From positions 1 through 64,000 of IMG/VR virus record IMGVR_UViG_3300025652_000059: a stretch of DNA of 64,000 bases; one strand, given 5' to 3'. Below the pieces are notes generated by a model that made no database searches, had not been told where the DNA came from, and saw only the letters and a program-made list of their open reading frames with translations. The first letter of the stretch is position 1. The number at the start of each line of letters is the position of its first letter. Shown in pieces: positions 8,624 through 17,518 of the stretch. The DNA is from a virus. Both the position numbers and the translations under genes were made by a program.

Positions 8624-10215
8624 TAGAATGAATCCTCGCCAAACGGATTTGAGTTACTGAAATCAACGAAATTGTCTGATCCAAGAGTGCTTTTACCAAA
8701 GTCTTCAAACGCTTGATTGTCTGCAAGTGTGTCGACCTGCTCATCAATGACGATAGTATCCTTACCAGTTACTGCTACGCCAGAAGGATCAAAGCTTGCG
8801 ACAACTTGTTGATATGGCGTGGCCTGTGTTTTACTATAAGCATTGAACTCAGTCATCGCACCCCATATAGTAACACTACGATCAACATCGTTATCAATAC
8901 TACTGATTCTAAACATAGGTTGACCATCAGTAAATTGCGTCCTAATTCGACCACTGCCATCGTCTGTTGTATTTGCGAATACAGCAATTCTCTGCCACTC
9001 TGAACTTGATGGAATATCAATCTCTTCAACAACTTGTTGTGATACTTGACCAAATGCTTCCAGTTTAAGACCAGCATCAGCGTTCTTAACATATATACTC
9101 ATTATCACACCATCTGGATTCGGGGCAGAAGCCATAGATTGCGATAAACGAGTGAAAACAGGTGCATTATTCCCTAAGAATGTTACTGTTGTAGCATCTA
9201 GAGTTCCTCTAGGACTAGATACTCCTGTTGCAGTTACGTTTATATTGGTTTTTGTCCATATTCCCTGATCTAGACCTGCATTTATGTCGTTAGTATAGAA
9301 CATCTTATTATTACTCACGCCGTCTGCACCATTTAACGACTTATATTGATATGTGCCCGAAGTCTGGGGTGTAAATTTAACACAAGAGCCGGGATAGCCT
9401 GGATAATACACTTGATCGCCATTTCCTTGATATCCACCATCACCATCTTTATCGCTATATGTTACAACACCCTCTGCTTCAGTTGTTGTTCCATTATTGT
9501 AGAAAGATAGTCTAGGAGAACTATAAAGATGTCGATTAGAGATATGACTTTGGTCGAATGTGTACTCTATACCCTTTTTAAGTTCTAATGCTTGAGCAGT
9601 ATACGTTGTATCAGACGAAGAGTTGTCTCTAATGACGAACTGATATCCGTCAAGAATTTGCACTTCATATGTCGGTACAAACGTGTCGAAGTTTTTATAC
9701 AATTCATCGATGAATTTTTGACCAGTTCTAAATCTTTCGCCACTATATTCGAATAGTTCTGCACGAAGATCGTACATCTGGAGTGACCCCATCTGATAGA
9801 AGATAGACTCATGCTCAACGTGTTGAATCTCAAATGCTTTATTATTGAGTGGAAGATAGATTAGATCGCCTTCCATAGGTCTAGTATTTGATGTACGATA
9901 TGCTCCTACTTCAGACTCGTATGTTCTTCTTGCGATTGTCATAGTGATTGAGTCTCGAATCTCAAGGCCAAACTTAGACAAGAAGTCTCCTTCGCCTTCA
10001 AATCCGTCAACACTCTTAACGTACATTTCTGCCATGTGCGCCTCACTGAATGTTGAGAGATCATCTTCATTGAGGATGTCGTCTTTGGCTACGAGAGTTC
10101 TTGGTATATACCAGACATCCATTCCGTAGATTTTTATCGACTCAATAACCAGATCCTCGATGAGCGTTTGCTCCATCGAGTTTTCAAAGTTCTCAAAATA
10201 ATAATTCTTAGCCAC
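8623..10215 (-). CDS. 14: Neck protein gp14 with inserted surface domains
   Basis: Residues 1-180 are recognisable gp14 (MAKNYYFENFENSMEQTLIEDLVIESIKIYGMD, IARRTYE, GDLIYLPLNNKAFEI), and the last 30 residues (FEDFGKSTLG...NPFGEDSF) are the usual C-terminus. The protein has 530 residues against 256 in T4. The extra length is an insert of about 290 residues (roughly 183-475). The first part (GIEYTFDQSHISN...FTPQTSGTYQYKS) resembles a cupredoxin-like beta domain. The second (MSIYVKNADAG, EWQRIAVF, IWGAMTEF then ATPYQ) looks like a carbohydrate-binding jelly roll. gp14 with gp13 forms the collar that joins head to tail, so these domains probably decorate the neck. Domain names are inferred from pattern. 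Confidence 0.92.
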   Translation of the reverse strand: MAKNYYFENFENSMEQTLIEDLVIESIKIYGMDVWYIPRTLVAKDDILNEDDLSTFSEAHMAEMYVKSVDGFEGEGDFLSKFGLEIRDSITMTIARRTYESEVGAYRTSNTRPMEGDLIYLPLNNKAFEIQHVEHESIFYQMGSLQMYDLRAELFEYSGERFRTGQKFIDELYKNFDTFVPTYEVQILDGYQFVIRDNSSSDTTYTAQALELKKGIEYTFDQSHISNRHLYSSPRLSFYNNGTTTEAEGVVTYSDKDGDGGYQGNGDQVYYPGYPGSCVKFTPQTSGTYQYKSLNGADGVSNNKMFYTNDINAGLDQGIWTKTNINVTATGVSSPRGTLDATTVTFLGNNAPVFTRLSQSMASAPNPDGVIMSIYVKNADAGLKLEAFGQVSQQVVEEIDIPSSSEWQRIAVFANTTDDGSGRIRTQFTDGQPMFRISSIDNDVDRSVTIWGAMTEFNAYSKTQATPYQQVVASFDPSGVAVTGKDTIVIDEQVDTLADNQAFEDFGKSTLGSDNFVDFSNSNPFGEDSF

Positions 10216-10219
10216 GTTT

Positions 10220-11254
10220 TTATCCTATCATATCGACAGACGGTAGAGAGTAGCTATTAGACATTTCTTCTTCTAGCCTCTGTATCTCTTCTCGTGCATC
10301 GCTTAAAATTTGTTCTCCATTGAACTGAACACCACCAGGCAATGTCATGCCGTTGAACTTAGTGAGATTTGATCCCCACTGATATTTGATTTTTGCTGTT
10401 GCATAGTTTTGCAAGAAACGATCTTTCCACACATCTGAGTATGTGTTAGGATCTACAACTCCATATGCTTCTATTACGATATATTCCCCGACAGATAGTG
10501 TGTCCCAATCCATATCTAACATAATTCGATCTTGATGTCGATTGTATCGCATGGGAACTTTACCAACCAACAGTTCTTCCATAAGCTGTAAATGAGACAT
10601 TGCCATCTGAAAGTTAAGTAACTCAGAGTTAACTATATTGTGTAGATTCTGAAGAACAAAGTGATACTTAGCATTAAAGATGCCTGATCCAATTGAAGTC
10701 GTAGAGTTAGGAGTAAAGACATTTACTGCGCCAATGATATTTTCTGGTACAGGAATATACTCTAGTTCGAACGCACCTTGATGAATAGAAGTAATCGCTG
10801 TAGCAGATCCACTAGTTGTGCTATCAACTTTAGTCATAAATGTATCGCTAGTAACATAACTACCTACATTGAATGTTCCGCTAGTAGGCTTTTTAAAGAA
10901 TAGTCTTTTCTTACCGGCAGTGTTGTCTAAAGCAACAATAGTTGCGAATGCAGTTCCGACTGTAGAACCCGAATCGCCATTTGATACTTCTTTAATCACA
11001 TCTCCAACTTTAAAATGTGGATTATTGTCGGGATCAAGTTCAATGCTATCTGCGACAGTAACGCTAGAATTTGTCACTTGATACTTAACATAAGTCTTTT
11101 CAACACCATCGAAGTGATAGTCTTGATAATATGACAGTGCCTCATCAATGCGATCATCGACTTGATCATCATCGACATTGATCTCGATAACAGGTTTACC
11201 TAATTTTCTGAGGCAAAATTCTTTGAATTGTGTTTTGCTTGTTGGCTGTGCCAT
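10220..11254 (-). CDS. 13: Neck protein gp13
   Basis: A 344-residue neck protein (T4 gp13 has 309). It starts MAQPTSKTQFKEFCLRKLGKPVIEINVDDDQ and continues VDDRIDEALSYYQDYHFDG, the typical gp13 N-terminus. Later conserved text includes IGAVNVFTPN, RYNRHQDRIMLDMDW and IKYQWGSNLTKFNGM. An insert near residues 60-130 (a hydrophobic beta-rich unit with VGDVI...TFNVGSYV) accounts for the extra length. It binds the portal after DNA filling and forms the docking platform for the tail. A late promoter lies 33 bases upstream. Confidence 0.94.
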   Translation of the reverse strand: MAQPTSKTQFKEFCLRKLGKPVIEINVDDDQVDDRIDEALSYYQDYHFDGVEKTYVKYQVTNSSVTVADSIELDPDNNPHFKVGDVIKEVSNGDSGSTVGTAFATIVALDNTAGKKRLFFKKPTSGTFNVGSYVTSDTFMTKVDSTTSGSATAITSIHQGAFELEYIPVPENIIGAVNVFTPNSTTSIGSGIFNAKYHFVLQNLHNIVNSELLNFQMAMSHLQLMEELLVGKVPMRYNRHQDRIMLDMDWDTLSVGEYIVIEAYGVVDPNTYSDVWKDRFLQNYATAKIKYQWGSNLTKFNGMTLPGGVQFNGEQILSDAREEIQRLEEEMSNSYSLPSVDMIG

Positions 11255-11286
11255 GTCTATATCCTAAAATTTGTTGGTATATTATC

Positions 11287-11294
11287 TATTTATA
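11287..11294 (-). promoter_or_regulatory. T4-type late promoter upstream of gp13
   Basis: TATAAATA on the minus strand, 33 bases before the gp13 start and overlapping the stop of the upstream 114-residue gene. It probably heads the gp13-gp14-gp15-gp16-gp17 run, which has no gaps large enough for another promoter. Confidence 0.75.
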
Positions 11295-11634
11295 CTCTGT
11301 CTGCCACACTCAAGTTGAATGGATTATCTGGATCATAAAATTGTTTTACTGTACGTTTTACGTCTATAGATAGGAAATACGGGTCAAAATAACTTCCCAC
11401 AACATTACCATTATCATCATAATATGTTTCACGCATCTCGATTACCTCTTGTGCAGGAACAGTCAAACCATCGATATAACTATCCCCATACTGTAGCCAA
11501 AGGGCGCCCACATTATTTAGAATAGTGCTTATGTTGTCCATTCTTTCGTTTAAGTCACCTGCATCAATTCTCCTATCGAAGTAATCTATGCTACCATTAT
11601 TCAAAACTGTTTTAAGTCGGTATCTAATACTCAT
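11290..11634 (-). CDS. Unknown small structural-region protein
   Basis: A 114-residue protein I do not recognise. It begins MSIRYRLKTVLNNGSIDYFDRRIDAGDLNERM, is rich in Asp, Tyr and Asn, and has no membrane segment or Cys. Its start overlaps the stop of the 372-residue gene by one base, and its stop lies in the gp13 promoter. T4 has fibritin (wac) between gene 12 and gene 13, but nothing here shows a fibritin-like coiled coil. A minor virion protein is likely from context only. Confidence 0.7.
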   Translation of the reverse strand: MSIRYRLKTVLNNGSIDYFDRRIDAGDLNERMDNISTILNNVGALWLQYGDSYIDGLTVPAQEVIEMRETYYDDNGNVVGSYFDPYFLSIDVKRTVKQFYDPDNPFNLSVADRV

Positions 11635-12752
11635 TATATGTTCTCCGCTACTACATGAACTCTATGTAGATATAGATTGCCAGTATTCCCAAGAGTGTTT
11701 GTGGTAACGCCACATCTCCAAACAACATTTCTACTTTGCTGGGTAGCCGGCAAGATGATTTCATGCTCATGTTGAATAGAACCCGCTTCACTAATCACCA
11801 AATTAGTTGTCACCGCATTAGTGTTGTCAGCATGAAAAGTTTGACGATACTTTTTATTAAGAGGAGCAGTGAAGCTTACGAAATTACCATCGATAAAATT
11901 AGTGTTACTATAGTATAGTGTGTCTCCTACCGACAGTAATTGATTATTGTCTGTTGCTGTTATAACTGTGAATCCCTCTGTGGACTCAACGGTACCGAAA
12001 ACACTGTCACCCAAAAATCTTAGTCCAGTAACAGCGTTTATACCCGAACCAGAGTTAGACGTTAAGGAAACTCTGCCAGTTATAGTGTTCAACTTATCTA
12101 CATGATTTCCTCTGATATAAAAATCCCTAGCGCCGGTGAACGGTCCGAATTGCTCAGTTGTTGCAATCTCTACAATCTCGAATGACAGTGGTAAAGTCGA
12201 AGTTTGATTATATTGCACCAACTCTTCAAACTCTATGTATGGACTACCGTGGACGTTTGTAGTTTCGTATGCAGAATAGCTGTAATCAACAGTTATTTTT
12301 AATTTCTGCCTTTTTGCGTATCCGCCTTTTGGTTTAGGTATAAAAAATGCAAAAGTCGGGCCAGTAAAAACATTACCAGTTGGTATTGGATACCCTGCAC
12401 CGAACTGAGAACTACTTCCGCTAGTAGATGTACTATATCCAAAATGCCTTGTAAACTCATACACTTCAGTTTTTCGATTATCAATTGTTTGCTCTATTGA
12501 TTCAGTAGAGTTGTGCCAAGAGTTAAGATTTTTATCATATTGCAGATATGCATTATCCACAACAGGCTGTGAAAAATTTACATTGCTTAAACTATCTATC
12601 TGTGTATCAGGCCCTATAGAAAGTCTATTCGCAACTAGATTACCCTCAGAGTCTATATTAGCTTTTAGGTTATCAGAAGGCGAAGAAATAGTTACGCCTA
12701 AGTTGCCATCAGCGACAATGGTTGCTGTGATTTGCTCGTCAGCATCGCTCAT
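11634..12752 (-). CDS. Probable fibre or baseplate-attached structural protein
   Basis: This 372-residue protein is low in Cys and rich in Ser, Thr and Asn. The N-terminus shows beta-repeat character (ATIVADGNLGVTISSPSDNL, then ANIDSEGNLVANRLSIG), as in fibre shafts that begin with an attachment domain. The C-terminal half (IVQHEHEIILPATQ-like strands, NVVWRCGVTTNTLG, LYLHRVHVV) suggests a beta-sandwich. It is translationally coupled to its neighbours: one base of overlap downstream and one base of gap upstream. No specific family is recognised. Confidence 0.7.
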   Translation of the reverse strand: MSDADEQITATIVADGNLGVTISSPSDNLKANIDSEGNLVANRLSIGPDTQIDSLSNVNFSQPVVDNAYLQYDKNLNSWHNSTESIEQTIDNRKTEVYEFTRHFGYSTSTSGSSSQFGAGYPIPTGNVFTGPTFAFFIPKPKGGYAKRQKLKITVDYSYSAYETTNVHGSPYIEFEELVQYNQTSTLPLSFEIVEIATTEQFGPFTGARDFYIRGNHVDKLNTITGRVSLTSNSGSGINAVTGLRFLGDSVFGTVESTEGFTVITATDNNQLLSVGDTLYYSNTNFIDGNFVSFTAPLNKKYRQTFHADNTNAVTTNLVISEAGSIQHEHEIILPATQQSRNVVWRCGVTTNTLGNTGNLYLHRVHVVAENI

Positions 12753-12753
12753 A

Positions 12754-13122
12754 TTACTTAGTTATCCCACCTGACACAGTAACAGTTCCCTGAACAACAC
12801 GAGTTACTACAGTAGTCGCTGTTGACACAATCTCTACGTCATAAAGATATCTACCTGCCTCTATAGAATTTGTTCCAACTTGAGTTACTGTATCGCCGTC
12901 AACAACATTTGAATTGGGTAATTTTAACGTGATTACACCACCTGCGTCATTGTGAGTTGCGATGAACTGTGCGGTAACTGAACTAGTAGTAAAGTTTTTA
13001 CGCATCTGCGCCCTGACGGTGTGACCTGTAAGGTTATATGCTTGACCATCAGATGACTTTACATCAATGTTTGCCGTAAAGTCTGCGCCCTGATCAATAG
13101 TTATGTTTGCTTTAATTGCCAT
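12754..13122 (-). CDS. BppU-like beta-sandwich N-terminal-domain protein (tentative)
   Basis: The frame is open back to 13239, but the true start is ATG 13122 (MAIKANITIDQGADF), preceded by a good Shine-Dalgarno (GGAGAAAAAAG) and by the late promoter at 13149-13156. A longer start would run through that promoter and into the plus-strand gene. The 122 residues show the pattern of a small Ig-like module common in phage fibre and baseplate proteins: IDQGADFTANIDVKSSDGQAYNLTGHTVRAQMRK, then IELKLPNSN-like strands and YLYDVEIVS. It probably assembles with the two downstream genes. Confidence 0.75.
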   Translation of the reverse strand: MAIKANITIDQGADFTANIDVKSSDGQAYNLTGHTVRAQMRKNFTTSSVTAQFIATHNDAGGVITLKLPNSNVVDGDTVTQVGTNSIEAGRYLYDVEIVSTATTVVTRVVQGTVTVSGGITK

Positions 13123-13146
13123 CTTTTTTCTCCAATAGATACTACA

Positions 13147-13162
13147 GTTATTTATAAATAAC
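13147..13162. promoter_or_regulatory. Palindromic divergent late promoter
   Basis: GTTATTTATAAATAAC is a perfect 16-base palindrome. It contains TATAAATA on the minus strand (13149-13156) and TATAAATA on the plus strand (13153-13160), sharing four bases. The minus copy lies 27 bases before the 122-residue gene. The plus copy lies 36 bases before the large plus-strand gene. This is the only switch in transcription direction between 1 and 54 kb other than the convergent end of that same gene. Confidence 0.85.
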
Positions 13163-13195
13163 AGAATAACCCTATGTGAACTAATTGGAAGAATT

Positions 13196-16033
13196 ATGTC
13201 AAGAACAAAGTATTTAAAATTTGGTGCTAGAGCAGACAAGAACTTGTCAGATCTTACGAATCCTGTCGAAGCGTTAAATAATATACTCGATGATATTTCG
13301 AGCGAGTTGGACGAGAATGGAAATAAGTTACAATTTAGCCTTCAGGATATCAGTGGATTGATCGATCTTGTTAATACGGGTATGGGTCAAAGTGTTGATC
13401 CAGAGACGGGTCGACCATTCCTATTAAATTCATTAGCAGGCACGAATCTTCAAGCAACTGACGTATCAAATACACTAGTTGACGTTTCTCCTAAAGTAAC
13501 ATACCAAGACTACATAAACAATTACAGGGCTGTTCTGGGTGATCCCTTATGGACAGCAGGTGGATCTGGGCCGACAGCAAACTTTATTCCCTCAGATAGA
13601 TTGAATACAAACGCTAAAGGAATAAACTCTGAGCATACTGGCGATTTTATGCTAACAGGACAAATGTATCGAATCGTTAATAAAGGATCAGTCAACGATA
13701 ATAAATGGGATGAAATTGCAGTTGTTGATAAGGGTGCGGCATATGCTGTCGGAGACGTATTTACAGCCGCTATAGACGGAGATACACACTTCGCTACTGC
13801 TACTGTTAGAAATGTTACTCTTCCTACTGGCAACTCTGGAACAACAGACGCTAACGCACTATCACCAGAAAAACTACACACAACAAAGGTTGACGCAACA
13901 TTAACAGATATTGTAGGCCCCGAAGATTTTTGGACAAACGGAGACTTTAGATTCAGTTATAAAGTAAACTCAGATTTTCCTGACTCAGAAGGTGGTGTTC
14001 AGTGGGAAGGATACCAATCTGGACGATTTAATGTTGGATTTCGAACCACTGCATACTTCTTAATAGAAGAAGATGTAAATAATGATAACAATTGGACTAC
14101 ACTAAAAGCCGTTATCGAAGACGAGTATGAAACAGCTTATCCTATAACATGGGCTGACTCTAGTGACGTTACAGAGATAAAACTATATAGCAGACATGAC
14201 TATGCTCGTGTTTGCGAGGGAATGACTATAGAATTAAACCAGGTTAGTCAACAAGTTGTTAAAGTATATAGAAAGTATAATACTACGAGTAGTGAATATG
14301 AGTATTATGCAACACTAGATGGTAATGTTGGTAATGAAGATTCTACAGGATCTATCCAGACGTTTGTCACTGATGTTAATCAAGAACAACTAGATAGTGG
14401 AACTATTGCACTAACTCCAGTTGCTAGAGGAAATAGGCGTCATGTTAGATATACTGCCTTCTGGAGACCTAGACCAGCTAATGACTCTATTGACAGTAAA
14501 TACTTTAATGAGTACGATCCATCCGAAGGTGGCACCCTCAATTTCAACTATTTTTATCCTGATGACGGCTCAACTGATGTTGACGGCCAATATACTTTCA
14601 AGTACTTCTTTGATAACAGAGTAAATTTCACACAACAAAAAACGTCTACTAATTTAAACGTAAATAATACTATATCATTAGAATTTAGCCCACCTCAAGT
14701 TGCGACAGACGTTTTTACTGAATACTCGTCCAACTCTATAGTCAGAAAACAAGTGCAGATTCAGGATAGTTCTGGCTCGATTATAGGCGAGGATATAGAG
14801 TCTACTACATTCTCGGATATAGATGTTGGTGATTGGATTGTAGTGTGCCTTAATTCCACTAGCGTAACTAGAGGAAACACTAATGGCGTATACTACGCAT
14901 ATCAAGTTATCGAAAAAGTTCAGAGTAAGCAGATATATGTACATGAAAGCTATACGACATTGGGTATAAATGAACACGTTCTACACGATGTACTGTTCGT
15001 AAAGAATAAGGGCCTAAAGGGAATATATCAGTCTTCTCCTTTGCTGATTGGTGGTAATCGAGAGAAAAAGCAAGTACTAGCAAATGTGACCTCCAATGCA
15101 TCTTCTATGAATAGACCGTTTGCCACTTATGTAGAATCTGGTGATATTGGTTATAAGGTTGAATATGATTTGCTTACAGCATCGAGCAATCATACAGCAC
15201 ACACTTACCCCTTTAGACTAACAACATTTGTCCCTGCCGCTACTACTGCTCTAAGCACATGGGAGCCACATCCTAGTGCTGTGGCTGGAGATGGAACAGC
15301 AACTACGCTCAATAGTGAGAATTTCGGGACAAGCCCGATAGGCGGTCAAAATGGACTGATGGTGGTTTACTCCAGTAAAGGATTACAAGACTCTAGCGCC
15401 AAGCATGAGTGTGGTGGAGTGTATGGATTAGAGGTTGTCACTCCACCAGGCGGTGCACCCGCAGGATCAAATGACTCTGGTAGTACTAGAATATATGTTA
15501 AAGAGTTGGATGGAGCCGAAGATCAAACAGGTTATTACGTCTACTTTGCCGGCTCTGATCCCGCCGCTCCAGTGATCGATCAACATAGTGTTGGTGGGGT
15601 CTCTACTACAATTGCTAGTCACAGTGCTGACGGTGCCTCTGATCCCTACATTGATATATCTACAGTACTAAATGCTGATATTGCACCAGGCACGACAATA
15701 GTTCTTGTTCCTGATACTAGCTATAATTCGGTTAGTGCTGAACTTCAGAAGAATAGAGAGTATTGTATTATTCCTTTGAACACCGCTCCTCCATTTGCAA
15801 GTACACTTAATGGGCTAGCAACGACAGCTACTTTTGATAATCTAATGGTTTCTGGATTAGAATTTGAAGATGTGGAAGTGTTTTTAGCAGACAGTAAAGT
15901 TGTTGATCTAGAAACTGTCACTTGGGCGGGAAATGGAGTTCCAGACAAAAATGTCGATATACTAGGGCCCAACGATACTGGCGCTGGGTCGAGTACATAC
16001 AAGATTCTTATTAACTCGGATACTTACACATAG
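13196..16033 (+). CDS. Large structural (baseplate or fibre) protein on the opposite strand
   Basis: A 945-residue protein, the only plus-strand gene in the first 54 kb, starting at ATG 13196 after a GGAAG ribosome-binding site. Its N-terminus (LSDLTNPVEALNNILDDIS) resembles that of the LRR protein at 17519-21082 (VDDPVEALKNLGLNIEDLN), which suggests a shared attachment domain. Residues about 151-205 carry one copy of the dispersed module (GQMYRIVNKG...VGDVFTAA). The middle is Tyr/Asn-rich (residues about 400-480) and the C-terminal part is beta-strand rich. No enzyme motif is visible. It is probably a virion surface protein; receptor binding is inference. Confidence 0.88.
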   Translation: MSRTKYLKFGARADKNLSDLTNPVEALNNILDDISSELDENGNKLQFSLQDISGLIDLVNTGMGQSVDPETGRPFLLNSLAGTNLQATDVSNTLVDVSPKVTYQDYINNYRAVLGDPLWTAGGSGPTANFIPSDRLNTNAKGINSEHTGDFMLTGQMYRIVNKGSVNDNKWDEIAVVDKGAAYAVGDVFTAAIDGDTHFATATVRNVTLPTGNSGTTDANALSPEKLHTTKVDATLTDIVGPEDFWTNGDFRFSYKVNSDFPDSEGGVQWEGYQSGRFNVGFRTTAYFLIEEDVNNDNNWTTLKAVIEDEYETAYPITWADSSDVTEIKLYSRHDYARVCEGMTIELNQVSQQVVKVYRKYNTTSSEYEYYATLDGNVGNEDSTGSIQTFVTDVNQEQLDSGTIALTPVARGNRRHVRYTAFWRPRPANDSIDSKYFNEYDPSEGGTLNFNYFYPDDGSTDVDGQYTFKYFFDNRVNFTQQKTSTNLNVNNTISLEFSPPQVATDVFTEYSSNSIVRKQVQIQDSSGSIIGEDIESTTFSDIDVGDWIVVCLNSTSVTRGNTNGVYYAYQVIEKVQSKQIYVHESYTTLGINEHVLHDVLFVKNKGLKGIYQSSPLLIGGNREKKQVLANVTSNASSMNRPFATYVESGDIGYKVEYDLLTASSNHTAHTYPFRLTTFVPAATTALSTWEPHPSAVAGDGTATTLNSENFGTSPIGGQNGLMVVYSSKGLQDSSAKHECGGVYGLEVVTPPGGAPAGSNDSGSTRIYVKELDGAEDQTGYYVYFAGSDPAAPVIDQHSVGGVSTTIASHSADGASDPYIDISTVLNADIAPGTTIVLVPDTSYNSVSAELQKNREYCIIPLNTAPPFASTLNGLATTATFDNLMVSGLEFEDVEVFLADSKVVDLETVTWAGNGVPDKNVDILGPNDTGAGSSTYKILINSDTYT

Positions 16034-16057
16034 CAATTATTGTTTCTGTGTAAGTAT
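16020..16057. terminator. Palindromic hairpin at the convergent gene junction
   Basis: ATACTTACACA (16020-16030) and TGTGTAAGTAT (16047-16057) are perfect 11-base inverted repeats around a 16-base loop. The loop holds both stop codons (16031-16033 plus, 16037-16039 minus). The two genes are only three bases apart, so this element encodes both C-termini and could stop transcription from both sides. It lacks a long U-tract, so strength is uncertain. Confidence 0.65.
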
Positions 16058-17509
16058 ATAGAACTGCTCACCATTTACACTAATGGGGAGTTTGTGAGTA
16101 TATGAGGCTATAGTAATATTTGCTGTATTTACTTGAGATACTGTGGCTGTCTTAGCTGTATTCGTTTTTATAAAATTAACATCTGTCGAAGCCGGAGACG
16201 CAAAGTCTTTAAGCACAAGATCTTTCACTTGAGCAATATTTGTAGAGGGCTCACTTCTAAGTGCGCCACCAGTAATAAATGCCGGAGTAGATCCACTTGC
16301 TACTTCTGTCCAAGGGTTGTCTGATCCTGAGAATGCACGAATCTTATTTCCTGCATTTAAAATGAAAAGACCAGGCGGCTTTGTTGCCTTGATACTAGCT
16401 GTCCCATTACTGCTACCAGATCCCACGTTTACTGCTGTGAAAGTATCGTCATTACTCCAAACTTGTGAAAGGCCAGAGACTCCATTAAAATAGCTATCTG
16501 GAGTATCCCCTTTATCTATTATCTTATATTCTGTTCCTTGAACTAGTGCCGTGTTTACTTCTCTTGGAAATCCTATCTCTAACACAGAGTCGTTATCTAT
16601 TTGCATTAGACCATTGAGTCTAAATCGGACATCGAAATTGTTATCTAAAAAGTTGAGAGGAACTCTAGATTTTTTATACTTAACTTTTGCTACGATATTG
16701 CCTATAAATGCTATCTTTTCTAGAGGAGTCAAGCCCTCAGTTTCGTCATCGTCATTACCGCCACCTTCTTCACCTAGATTAATACTGCCGCCACCTTCAG
16801 CTTCGTCATTAGTAGATATTTTTTGGACTTTCATGTTAGAGATGTTATCGCTTGTAATGGTATCTGATCTAGTAAACGTAACATTGTTTATATCTGCGCC
16901 AGCAATACCAGACAATATAGTATCGATGTTCAATATCGTAGGAGGATCAGCTACATCACTTGCGCTAATTATTTGGAAGACATCTTCGCCATTACTATTA
17001 TAAGATTTGTATGGATAGTCTAGTGTACTCGATTCCCCCACAGCACTTATAGCAAACACTGTATCTGTAGAAAATGCTATCTTATTTGCTCCGACAACTC
17101 GTATACTGTATCCGTTATTGCTGTTGTTGTCGTAAAATCCCTCAAAGTCTGATCTAACGAAAACTTCTTTTGCGAAACCACCACTACCTGTATCTGAAGA
17201 TCCGTCACTTGAAGGAGTAAACACTTGTCCCACCGTTGCTGAAGTAGCACCCAAAGCTACCCAGTCGTGATCAGATCCCAATTCTACGATTTTATATGAC
17301 TTACTTGTATCAAAGTCTCCAAAAAAAACTTCGGTTGGTTTCACTTCCTGTTGGTTGTTTCTGAGTACACTAGCAAACTTACTGTTACCATCAAATAGCA
17401 AAATATCAGATGTTATATCAATACCCCCAAGATTATCGAGGATAGCCCTATCAGACGGAGTGGTAATACTCTCCTGTAAGTTTAAGTTTGCAACAAATCC
17501 TTGAGCCAT
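16037..17509 (-). CDS. Structural protein with two copies of the dispersed module
   Basis: A 490-residue protein of unrecognised family. Residues about 67-115 (SKSYKIVELG...WVALGATSATVGQVFTPS) and about 321-374 (GTEYKIIDKG...NDDTFTAVNVGSG) are two copies of the dispersed module. Between them is a low-complexity Gly/Asp/Glu linker (EGGGSINLGEEGGGNDDDE, about 238-256), which suggests two lobes joined by a flexible tether. A segment LEKIAFIGNIVAKVKYKKSRVPLNF follows the linker. It lies nine bases downstream of the LRR gene, so the pair may be co-translated. Virion structural role is inferred from context. Confidence 0.8.
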   Translation of the reverse strand: MAQGFVANLNLQESITTPSDRAILDNLGGIDITSDILLFDGNSKFASVLRNNQQEVKPTEVFFGDFDTSKSYKIVELGSDHDWVALGATSATVGQVFTPSSDGSSDTGSGGFAKEVFVRSDFEGFYDNNSNNGYSIRVVGANKIAFSTDTVFAISAVGESSTLDYPYKSYNSNGEDVFQIISASDVADPPTILNIDTILSGIAGADINNVTFTRSDTITSDNISNMKVQKISTNDEAEGGGSINLGEEGGGNDDDETEGLTPLEKIAFIGNIVAKVKYKKSRVPLNFLDNNFDVRFRLNGLMQIDNDSVLEIGFPREVNTALVQGTEYKIIDKGDTPDSYFNGVSGLSQVWSNDDTFTAVNVGSGSSNGTASIKATKPPGLFILNAGNKIRAFSGSDNPWTEVASGSTPAFITGGALRSEPSTNIAQVKDLVLKDFASPASTDVNFIKTNTAKTATVSQVNTANITIASYTHKLPISVNGEQFYILTQKQ

Positions 17510-17518
17510 TTCGTTTCC

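Noticed and set aside
11290-12752. Fibritin (wac) in the gap before gp13
   Set aside because: T4 has wac here, but neither gene shows the long segmented coiled coil or the foldon-type end.
12754-13239. Longer 161-residue form of the 122-residue gene
   Set aside because: The first 39 codons run through the palindromic promoter and into the plus-strand gene. The internal ATG at 13122 has a better ribosome-binding site.
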